A DNA stretch of 31,133 nt. Source: Ruminococcaceae bacterium UBA1865. GTDB taxonomy: Bacteria > Bacillota > Clostridia > Oscillospirales > Acutalibacteraceae. The position numbers were made by a program, and so were the translations under genes. The stretch is from assembly GCA_002338255.1 (NCBI GenBank), contig DDHX01000028.1:17618-48750 (forward strand), read 5' to 3'. Below the pieces are notes generated by a model, which did no database searches, was not told the DNA's origin, and saw only the letters and a list, made by a program, of their open reading frames with translations. The number at the start of each line of letters is the position of its first letter. Position 1 is the stretch's first letter. Positions 24,420 through 31,133 of this stretch are shown here, piece after piece.

Positions 24420-27038
24420 TTACTCATCATCAACTTCTATTTCTGTTTCAATTTCTTGCTCCGCTTCAACAGGTACTTCAACCTGTGCAAACGTTTCATA
24501 GATTTCCATATCATGATTTACAGATTCGAAGCTGACGCACAGAGCATATTTAGCAGGAAATTCTCCGTTGGTATTCCAGCCCTTATGACCGACAACTGCG
24601 ATACAAAACTCTTCGGGCAATTTGTATGCTTCCATTTCCGCCCAATCTTTTTGAGTAGCACTTCGGCTACGGCTAACTCCTTTTATTTGTCCCCAACTAT
24701 CTCTGGCACCAATTACCCACGGGATAGAGCTTTTGTTTTTATCATCGGAGTCTTCTTCTGGCTCCGGTAAATCTGTTTCTTCTGGAGTGCTGAGAATTCT
24801 ATTTGCGAATGCATCTAAATCTTCGTTGAACTTGCTACTCATCCAATCTACCCATGTAGCAAAATATCCTCTAAATCCTTTTCTCGTTCGTCTTGGTTTA
24901 GAAGAGAAAGCTAGTGTAACATCAATCCGTATAGTGTTACTACGATTACGAATACTCTGCGGAACTTTTACTCGGAAAATATGCACATATCCTGCTTCAA
25001 TATATTTTTCACCCGACGTAATATATGTAATGCGATTTTCATTGTTAGTCAAAGCACGTTCTGAATTTGGTAGTCCATAACCCATTAATCGCAAAACATC
25101 TTTTTTCTCTTCGGTTGAAAAATTATCAGTCCAGCTTGTCCAACGCGCCGATTGCACAATAAGTGCTCTATAAAGTAATGCTGGTTCGTTCGGTAACAGT
25201 TGCTGTAGTTGCGACGCAATATATGAAACCTTAGGAGTTGCAAATGACGTTCCTATCTGGTCTTTGGCATATGCTGGTGGCGAAACTCGTATTAGTTCAG
25301 GGCATGTGGAGGAGTTAGTTTTATATTGCACTTGTGATTTGTTTACTAAAACGTCACCTCCATATTCAACAATCTCCGGTTTAATTGATCCCCATAAACC
25401 TAATCCGGAACAGGAATATGAAGAAATAGCACCTCTACCGCCAAAAGTTGTCCAATCGTCATCTTCGTATCCATTGATGTTTATCGCGCCAACTGTTAAT
25501 GCCTGCATGCTTTGAGCCGGATTTGGAATTCTACAGGAGTTTTCGAGCAAATAACTCGGGTAAAGTCTCCCTGCGATTATATGTTGAGTGATGCCTAACC
25601 TAAAAGAATTATTACTATCAGTTTTTAAATTTCCAGCCGCTTGAATAAACAAAATATCTTTTTCGTAGGAAGCGTTATCGATTGTTGCTGCCCATGAAGA
25701 CATGTACTTTGTTAGACAAGGATATCTTGCTGAAATAGAATGGTTAAACAAGCGAATATTATGCCCAATAGCATATTCCTGTATAATCTCACCAACAACT
25801 TTTGAAGGAAGCATTGATTTAGGCATGGAACATTCTTCATCCAATACTTTAGCATTGGCTATATAGCAAGGCAACCGGTATTGCGGCATATCCAAACTTG
25901 AAATACCTTCTGGATATAAAATAGCTCCAGCTACACGCGTCCCATGTCCTCCTTCTGAAACCTGGTCATCAATATCAGTACGACTTGGCAAAAAGCACTT
26001 TGATAAATCCTGTTTAACAGCATCTTTTATATAAGCATGTCCTTCCTGAATTCCGCTGTCAATAACACAAACAGTAGCTGAATCATCTTCAGGTGGGAGA
26101 ATTGTATAGTTAGTATTTAACAATTCAGATTCAGAAGAATCGCTAATACGGCTATCCACATCATCAGGCTGCTTTATTTCAAAAACAAAAGGATAGTTTA
26201 AAGCAATATCAATCAAGCACTTGTTGGGTATGGTTACCTTTAACTCAAAGCTATCCTGTATCGAGATATCATCAATAAAGTCAAATATCTCTAGTACTTT
26301 TCCTCCATAACTTTCGATAATCCGCTCAAGCTCTGCTTCGCGCTGACGACATAAGTCATCCCATTCTTCATAAGCTTTATTCTTTCGTTCTTCCCAACGA
26401 GCCATTTTATTCTGGTAATGATCGTCAGATTCATCTTTCTTTTTTGAAGGCCTTTTCCCAACAGCAATAGTGCCTTGGCACTCTATACTCAATTCAAAAA
26501 TGTTTATCTTGTCGGAAGCTTGAATGATAGCATCCCAACTGGATAGCAATTCATCAGATAAGATACGATTAAGCCTTTGTTGCTTTGATTCCTCGACAAT
26601 CAAATCGTTTATTTTAGCAACATTTCCAGTTCCTTTAATATCGTTTGCGAAATCAAGAATTTTTTGTAGGCCATCATTGAAATTATTCGGGTCTGTTGCA
26701 ACGATAACTATACCATCGTCGTATTCACATACAAGTTCAAGGCCAAATGTGCTTCTTAAATAATCAGTATCTAATAATTCGGCGGGAATGTTTATCAACA
26801 AAGGCTTTTTTTCTGATAGTTCCGGTAAATCGTTTAGAATCCTTTGTTTATCCTCTTCAGACCATAATTGTATAATACTTTGTGCCTGACCGTATAGTTT
26901 TCCACTATGTTGTCCTCGGTTTGCTCGATTTATTTTTACACTAGAAGGTAAAGGGATACTCATTTTCTTTGGAACATATTTTTTACCGCCTTTTTGAAAT
27001 ACCAATTCAAGATGTCTAAAATCATTGGTATCTGCCAT
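24420..27038 (-). CDS. Cytoplasmic subtilase (S8 family serine protease) partnered with AAA+ ATPase
   Basis: The protein has 872 residues, with no signal peptide and no propeptide-like start, so it acts inside the cell. An N-terminal region of about 300 residues includes the RANRGQHSGKLYGQ segment and a charged helical stretch at about 195-245 likely to form a coiled coil. The subtilisin domain follows: D327 in CVIDSG, H365 in EGGHGTRVAG, oxyanion N470 in QAAGN and S598 in GTSFATPKVS, all intact. The last 230 residues are a beta-rich C-terminal domain ending in an acidic tail (EQEIETEIEVDDE). GGAGGG precedes the ATG. The AAA+ gene ends 17 bases upstream, so the two are co-transcribed. The ATPase may unfold or gate substrates, or control protease activation; that is inference. 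Confidence 0.92.
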   Translation of the reverse strand: MADTNDFRHLELVFQKGGKKYVPKKMSIPLPSSVKINRANRGQHSGKLYGQAQSIIQLWSEEDKQRILNDLPELSEKKPLLINIPAELLDTDYLRSTFGLELVCEYDDGIVIVATDPNNFNDGLQKILDFANDIKGTGNVAKINDLIVEESKQQRLNRILSDELLSSWDAIIQASDKINIFELSIECQGTIAVGKRPSKKKDESDDHYQNKMARWEERKNKAYEEWDDLCRQREAELERIIESYGGKVLEIFDFIDDISIQDSFELKVTIPNKCLIDIALNYPFVFEIKQPDDVDSRISDSSESELLNTNYTILPPEDDSATVCVIDSGIQEGHAYIKDAVKQDLSKCFLPSRTDIDDQVSEGGHGTRVAGAILYPEGISSLDMPQYRLPCYIANAKVLDEECSMPKSMLPSKVVGEIIQEYAIGHNIRLFNHSISARYPCLTKYMSSWAATIDNASYEKDILFIQAAGNLKTDSNNSFRLGITQHIIAGRLYPSYLLENSCRIPNPAQSMQALTVGAININGYEDDDWTTFGGRGAISSYSCSGLGLWGSIKPEIVEYGGDVLVNKSQVQYKTNSSTCPELIRVSPPAYAKDQIGTSFATPKVSYIASQLQQLLPNEPALLYRALIVQSARWTSWTDNFSTEEKKDVLRLMGYGLPNSERALTNNENRITYITSGEKYIEAGYVHIFRVKVPQSIRNRSNTIRIDVTLAFSSKPRRTRKGFRGYFATWVDWMSSKFNEDLDAFANRILSTPEETDLPEPEEDSDDKNKSSIPWVIGARDSWGQIKGVSRSRSATQKDWAEMEAYKLPEEFCIAVVGHKGWNTNGEFPAKYALCVSFESVNHDMEIYETFAQVEVPVEAEQEIETEIEVDDE

Positions 27039-27055
27039 CGAAATCCCTCCACTTC

Positions 27056-28054
27056 CTAATATTCTTTGATTTCGTCAATTGAGCGTTCAATGTATTCTTG
27101 GCTTACAATACCAGAACCGTCCAGCACACTTATCTTTGCTGCATTCTCAGCAACTGTAACGATATTTGCAGCCGAGAATCCCTTGACTTTCTCAACAATT
27201 ACATCCCAGTTAATTGCTTTATCTACATTAAAAGAAGATAACGTCAATTTGAACAAAGGGAGTATCTCTTTTTCTGTAGGTCGTGCTATTTCAATTACCT
27301 CATCAAATCTACGAAATAGTGCTTTATCTAAAGCATCTTCTAAGTTTGTTGTAGCAACCAACAATCCGGGAGCGTCGTATTCATCCAAAAGCATTAGCAA
27401 CATGTTGACTATACGGGGAATTTCACCAACATCTTTTCCTATAGTTCTGGATTTTGCTATAAAGTCACATTCATCTAAAAGCAAAACACAAGGTTGATCC
27501 ATACTTGATTCAAATATAGCCCTTAGATTTGCCGACGATTCCCCAAAATAGGATGAAATCATTGCATCGAATTTGACCTTCATTAACGGAAGGCCTAAAT
27601 TCCATGCCAGCCTTTCAGCACCAAGGGTCTTTCCACAACCAGGAGGGCCATAGAGCAAAATTTTCGTGCGTGGTTTCAGATTATGCTTTTTAAGCCTTTC
27701 TTTAGCGGCGTATTCTTTCTCAATTTGATCAAACCGTTTTTCCAAGTCCGGGCATAATACCATATGATGCTTCAATTTTTCCCTTGGAATCATTGTTGCT
27801 AAAGTCTGATTATACCGTCTGCTTACAGGAAGGGCTGTAAGCCCCCCACTAATCACATTGTCGGCGGAAGGTCTGCCTGTCTCTTGCGGTTGCTTATTTT
27901 TGTTTGAAATTACAATATCATCTAATTGTTTAGCCAAACGGACGTGTCCATTTTTCTTTTCTTCTTCAATTATGGTTTCTGCTATTTGCATTAATGAGTC
28001 AGAATCACTTGTCATTATCGACTCTATTAGCCTGCTAAGTAGTTTAGCATTCAC
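27056..28054 (-). CDS. AAA+ ATPase, single domain, partner of the subtilase
   Basis: The protein has 332 residues. An N-terminal helical region (about 1-100) precedes one AAA module of the classical FtsH/Cdc48-like type: Walker A GPPGCGKT (136-143), Walker B VLLLDE (190-195), sensor 1 N237 in VATTN, arginine-finger candidates R248/R249 in ALFRRFDEV, and the sensor 2 region GFSAANIV (292-299). All residues needed for ATP hydrolysis in a ring are present. It has no protease domain and no membrane segment. GAGGTG is upstream of the ATG. It sits between an Xre regulator gene (47 bases upstream) and the subtilase gene (17 bases downstream), a layout that suggests a split ATP-dependent protease or a protease-effector system. 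Confidence 0.93.
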   Translation of the reverse strand: MNAKLLSRLIESIMTSDSDSLMQIAETIIEEEKKNGHVRLAKQLDDIVISNKNKQPQETGRPSADNVISGGLTALPVSRRYNQTLATMIPREKLKHHMVLCPDLEKRFDQIEKEYAAKERLKKHNLKPRTKILLYGPPGCGKTLGAERLAWNLGLPLMKVKFDAMISSYFGESSANLRAIFESSMDQPCVLLLDECDFIAKSRTIGKDVGEIPRIVNMLLMLLDEYDAPGLLVATTNLEDALDKALFRRFDEVIEIARPTEKEILPLFKLTLSSFNVDKAINWDVIVEKVKGFSAANIVTVAENAAKISVLDGSGIVSQEYIERSIDEIKEY

Positions 28055-28101
28055 AATTAATCACCTCTAAAATAAATAATATAGACCAATCTTCACCGTA
28101 G

Positions 28102-28314
28102 TTAGAGTTTTTCTAGTTCTGCGAGAGTGGATGTGTCTATATTATTTTTCTTGCTAAACTCTATAAGACGCATCTTTGCCAGTCTGCTTGGAGATGTATG
28201 ACCATTTTCCCAACGGCTAATAGTAGAAAAACTAACACTAAGTTCATGTGCGAATTGCTCTTGAGTAATTCGCGTTTGGGTTCGCATTTCTTTAAGTATC
28301 TCGCCAAAAGTCAT
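28102..28314 (-). CDS. Xre-family helix-turn-helix regulator
   Basis: This 70-residue protein is almost entirely a Cro/C1-type DNA-binding domain: MTFGEILKEMRTQTRITQEQ leads into FAHELSVSFSTISRWENGHT. GGAGG lies 9 bases before the ATG. Its promoter has consensus-like hexamers with a short inverted repeat in the spacer, as expected for an autorepressor. It leads the transcript continuing into the AAA+ and subtilase genes, and most likely keeps that pair quiet until some signal. It has no sensory domain, so release may need another factor or simply a change in its level. Confidence 0.9.
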   Translation of the reverse strand: MTFGEILKEMRTQTRITQEQFAHELSVSFSTISRWENGHTSPSRLAKMRLIEFSKKNNIDTSTLAELEKL

Positions 28315-28337
28315 TTAGATACACCTCCATTGTTTAG

Positions 28338-28366
28338 ATTATAGCACATGCCATAGCATATGACAA
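28338..28366 (-). promoter_or_regulatory. Promoter with spacer inverted repeat, Xre-AAA-subtilase operon
   Basis: On the minus strand, TTGTCA (28361-28366), a 17-base spacer and TATAAT (28338-28343). The spacer contains ATGC-TATG-GCAT, and TGTCA occurs twice around the -35 (TGTCAGTCACTTGTCA). These are candidate Xre operator elements. Confidence 0.75.
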
Positions 28367-28605
28367 GTGACTGACAAAAAGTACAAAACATCATATTATG
28401 CCAAAACAAGCTAATAGACCTGTTAGCAAATTTTTGGAAGTTGTCGCGTGCATCCTTCGACTGAATTGATGCATATATTGAACTCACAAACACTATCCGG
28501 GTGGTAAATACCGTTTTCCCCTGTTTTGAATATGATCCCTATTGCACCGATTTATGATCCACTATTTGAGCGTCAGTGTAAAAGAGCTGTTTTCTCCATT
28601 TTCCG

Positions 28606-29793
28606 TTATCCATTAGTATTACTTTCCTTCAGCCTTTCTGCTTTTTGGAAGTAGTCGCTTCCAAACTTTCTTTTGATGGCTTTACGCTTTTTCCAACTTT
28701 TTTTCAATGCCCTTTGAATATCATCCCGTGTTAGGAACAATAATGATTTTTGGCTGTTGCTATCCAGCTTACTTATTAAATCATCTATGTTATATGCGCT
28801 AATGCCACATATAGAGCAATATAAGTCTTTAAGAATCCTGTCTTCTGGTGTTTCGTTTTGCCATTCTTCAAATTGTCGTTCTGCTTTCTCATATTCTTCG
28901 GGATGAGTTGCGTAATACTCGTCTCTTGCTTGTGCTTCCGCAATTTGCTTTTCTATATACTCATCACTCTGTGAGTATATTTCTTCAAAGTACCGTTGGT
29001 CTAAATTATCTTTTATGTTTTTCTCTTTCTCTATCACATCAGCTCGACAATATTGAATTGAAGAAATTATGTTTGAACATATATATAGGGTCATACGTAA
29101 AAAGCGAACACACTTTTCATAATTTATAATACCGTTATTCCAAAAATCGTTAATATGTTCCGCATAATCCATATAGGTATCATCAGCAAAATTGGAAGTT
29201 AACCCATTGAACTCATCTTTTGTCAGCAAACCTTTGAGGTAATATTCATGTTTGGGCAATCGTTTTAATTCTGCAACCAAGTAGTCAATGCGATAATCTC
29301 CGATATTGAATAGTGTTTCTAAGTGCTTTCGTTCACTTGCGGACAGTTTATCTATATCCAGTTTCTTTAAGTAATCTTCGAATTCGTTATATGATGAAAA
29401 ATTATCATATAACCCATAAAATGATTTTAGTAGAATATTACTGAACATGACATACTCATTTATCCGATAAACAACATCTCCGTATATATCTATACTTCCG
29501 TCAATGATGTCACTCAGAACCAACTTTTTATCTTCAAGCAGTTTCCTTTCCTGCTGCTTGTCATTTTCATAATTTATTGCAACACTTACAACTAAAGAAG
29601 TAAGCAGTCCTGTCCCTACACCGCTTGATACATTTATCCAATTATCTTTTAAAAAGAATGATAGCACAATTAATGCAATCCCAATAGTAAAACCAAAGCA
29701 ATATAGAATAGTATGGAAGCAATTGATGAACCAGACCGTAATAGCTTTCTTTGCTTTTTTGAATTTTCTTTTTGCGGCCCGAACTTTCTTCAA
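28606..29793 (-). CDS. Two-transmembrane protein with long helical cytoplasmic domain, unknown function
   Basis: The protein has 395 residues from a TTG at 29793, chosen because GGGAGG lies 7 bases upstream. An in-frame ATG nine codons earlier (29820) would sit at the predicted transcription start, without a leader. A very basic N-terminus (KKVRAAKRKFKKAKKAI) precedes two close membrane segments, the first about ILYCFGFTIGIALIVLSFFL and the second VSSGVGTGLLTSLVVSVAIN. About 300 mostly helical, charged residues follow, including the EKQIAEAQARDEYYATHPEE stretch and a basic end. I recognise no family. The 2TM-plus-helical layout recalls small membrane effectors of bacterial conflict systems, but that is only an architectural likeness. 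It has its own promoter, upstream of the Xre cassette and in the same direction. Confidence 0.75.
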   Translation of the reverse strand: MKKVRAAKRKFKKAKKAITVWFINCFHTILYCFGFTIGIALIVLSFFLKDNWINVSSGVGTGLLTSLVVSVAINYENDKQQERKLLEDKKLVLSDIIDGSIDIYGDVVYRINEYVMFSNILLKSFYGLYDNFSSYNEFEDYLKKLDIDKLSASERKHLETLFNIGDYRIDYLVAELKRLPKHEYYLKGLLTKDEFNGLTSNFADDTYMDYAEHINDFWNNGIINYEKCVRFLRMTLYICSNIISSIQYCRADVIEKEKNIKDNLDQRYFEEIYSQSDEYIEKQIAEAQARDEYYATHPEEYEKAERQFEEWQNETPEDRILKDLYCSICGISAYNIDDLISKLDSNSQKSLLFLTRDDIQRALKKSWKKRKAIKRKFGSDYFQKAERLKESNTNG

Positions 29794-29826
29794 CTCAGCA
29801 CCTCCCATACAATTTTGCATAGGATA

Positions 29827-29835
29827 ATTATACCA
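29827..29835 (-). promoter_or_regulatory. Extended -10 promoter of the two-TM protein gene
   Basis: On the minus strand TGGTATAAT is an exact extended -10 element with no good -35. It places transcription start near 29820, about 27 bases before the TTG start codon. Confidence 0.6.
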
Positions 29836-29960
29836 TCATAGACTGAAAATTGATAGCATCCTTCTCAATACGACATCTTTAATCCTATTGTCTGCTCCGG
29901 ATTGTTAGATCGAGCATTTTTCATTTCCAACACATTTTTTAAAAATATTGAAATCGTGTT

Positions 29961-30003
29961 CAAGAGAAAATCGTCACAAGCATTTTGTGACTATTTTCTC
30001 TTG
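29961..30003. terminator. Long hairpin downstream of recombinase gene
   Basis: CAAGAGAAAAT-C-GTCACAA / TTGTGAC-T-ATTTTCTCTTG pairs over 18 bp with a single C/T mismatch and a 5-base loop. It begins 15 bases after the recombinase stop codon on the minus strand. Probably a terminator; a recombination-related palindrome is the alternative. Confidence 0.8.
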
Positions 30004-30018
30004 CCCTTTGTATTGTCC

Positions 30019-31133
30019 TCACAGATCTTGTCCAACCTCAAACCCGCCCATGAAGGTAATTTGTATTTTTTCTGCGGAAACCACAGTCACCTTAGCGATC
30101 AATTGTTTTAACAGTGCTTCGTCGTATTCATTGAGATTGAAATTTGCCCGTTCCAGTATCTCGAACAGTTCCTTCATTCGGGCGTTGTTGTTTTGGGCAA
30201 TTACCTGCCGCTGTTCGTGATCTCTCAGCCTGTTCTGCAGTTCCGTGCGTTCATCGGATATCTCCTTGAATTTCGCGTCGAAATAATCCGCGCTGGCGGA
30301 GGAGTGGGAGCTTAATTCCACCAGATCCATCATGACGCTATCCAGTTCCACCATTCGGGCGTTGACGGTGGTGGTATCGATGGTGTCATTCTCCGCATCC
30401 AGCGCCACACGGAGGCTGTGCTTTAAAGTATCAATCAACTCGTCCTTATCCTCAACAAATCCGCAAATTGCTTTCATAATAGCATCCTGCAGACTGTATT
30501 CCTCTATGGTAGGCGATTCTTTGCAATATTTCGTTCCGTATTCCAGACGATTGATACACCGCCACACAGCCTTCTTTTTTCCGTTTCTGGCCCAAGTGAC
30601 CCGGCGATACCGTGCGCCGCAGCCGCCGCAAACGAGAAGCTCCGAAAGAGCATATTTGCTGCTGTACTTGCCCTGTTCTGTTTTGGTGGCCTTCTGCGAC
30701 ACCTTTCGCTTGCTGGCTCTCCGGGCGATTTCCTCCTGCACAAGATTGAACAACTCCTTGGGGATGATTCCCTCATGATTGCCGGTGACATAGTATTGCG
30801 GTATTTCCCCTTGATTCTTCTTGCTCTTCTTGGTGAGAAAATCCGTCACATAGGTTTTCTGCAGCAGAGCATCCCCAATATACTTCTCATTTCTGAGCAT
30901 ATACCGAATGGCGTTGGTCGACCAGACCTTTTTGCCGGTGCCGGAGGGGATGCCCTCCGATTCCAGTTCCTCTTTAATTTTGACAATGCTGTATCCGGAC
31001 AGATAGCTTTGGTAGATTCGCTTGACAATGGCGGCTTCTTCCGGCACAATCTTGGGCTTGCCGTCCTCACCCTTCTCATAACCAAGGAAGCGGGAGTATT
31101 GAAATGTCACTTTGCCGTCCCTGAAACTCTGAT
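30019..31133 (-). CDS. Large serine recombinase, C-terminal part (5' end outside window)
   Basis: The frame is open to the window edge (QSFRDGKVTFQYSRFLGYEKG, split at Q), so the GTG at 31110 is not the true start. The catalytic resolvase domain with its serine lies outside the window. Present are the recombinase domain (PEEAAIVKRIYQSYLSGYSI, IPSGTGKKVWSTNAIRYMLR, NEKYIGDALLQKTYVTDFL), the zinc ribbon (LVCGGCGARYRRV then WRCINRLEYGTKYC) and a coiled-coil tail. The family integrates and excises phages and conjugative or mobilisable elements at attachment sites. Base composition is visibly more GC-rich than the AAA-subtilase cassette to its left. Whether that cassette is inside the element this enzyme moves cannot be decided from this window. 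Confidence 0.9.
   Translation of the reverse strand, partial: QSFRDGKVTFQYSRFLGYEKGEDGKPKIVPEEAAIVKRIYQSYLSGYSIVKIKEELESEGIPSGTGKKVWSTNAIRYMLRNEKYIGDALLQKTYVTDFLTKKSKKNQGEIPQYYVTGNHEGIIPKELFNLVQEEIARRASKRKVSQKATKTEQGKYSSKYALSELLVCGGCGARYRRVTWARNGKKKAVWRCINRLEYGTKYCKESPTIEEYSLQDAIMKAICGFVEDKDELIDTLKHSLRVALDAENDTIDTTTVNARMVELDSVMMDLVELSSHSSASADYFDAKFKEISDERTELQNRLRDHEQRQVIAQNNNARMKELFEILERANFNLNEYDEALLKQLIAKVTVVSAEKIQITFMGGFEVGQDL

Noticed and set aside
28311..28493. 60-codon minus-strand frame upstream of the Xre gene
   Set aside because: Contains the Xre promoter and has no ribosome site.
29908..29928. Possible third, inverted copy of the 29-bp repeat near the recombinase (ATCGAGCA shared)
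   Set aside because: Only an 8-base core matches, which is expected by chance in this much sequence; insufficient to call an attachment site.
1..31133. CRISPR array, rRNA or riboswitch
   Set aside because: No regularly spaced direct repeats, no rRNA-like stretch and no recognisable riboswitch core were seen.

Overview
The window looks like chromosomal DNA of a low-to-mid GC Firmicute of class Clostridia. The signs are AGGAGG-type ribosome sites, near-consensus sigma-A promoters, lipoprotein sugar-binding proteins, LacI-family regulators with CG-centred palindromic operators, and U-tract hairpin terminators. I cannot name the species from the sequence alone. The left two thirds (about 1-22 kb) is a carbohydrate-utilisation region. 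The right third (about 22-31 kb) is accessory DNA that ends inside a large serine recombinase.

Left region. The window opens in the 3' end of a GH30 glycosidase, followed by a 1112-residue GH94 phosphorylase resembling 1,2-beta-oligoglucan phosphorylases. Next come an S66-family LD-carboxypeptidase-like gene and the 3' end of a decayed group II intron. Operon 1 (5.6-13.5 kb) starts from a near-perfect promoter overlapped by a 14-bp palindrome. It encodes a sugar-binding lipoprotein, two ABC permeases and two different GH65 disaccharide phosphorylases. A LacI regulator converges on it from the right, with a near-identical operator in its own promoter. Divergent from that regulator is beta-phosphoglucomutase, which consumes the beta-glucose-1-phosphate that inverting GH65 enzymes release. 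Inferred pathway: alpha-glucobiose import, phosphorolysis, then glucose-6-phosphate.

Operon 2 (15.6-22.0 kb) is led by a second LacI regulator with two operators of a different sequence (GCAAACGTTTGC type). It then encodes a GH13 maltodextrin/cyclomaltodextrin-type hydrolase, a second binding lipoprotein and two more permeases. Neither operon carries an ABC ATPase, so both importers probably share one encoded elsewhere. Both have an intercistronic hairpin just after the binding-protein gene.

Right region. An AraC/GyrI-like regulator and two small membrane-protein genes lead into a visibly more AT-rich leftward cassette: an Xre-type repressor, a single-domain AAA+ ATPase, and an 872-residue cytoplasmic subtilase with an intact catalytic triad. 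A separately promoted two-transmembrane protein with a TTG start lies behind it. The recombinase follows, cut by the window edge. The ATPase-protease pair with its own repressor, next to a recombinase, is the best candidate here for an undescribed system, plausibly a conflict or defence module. That role is inference from architecture and context only.
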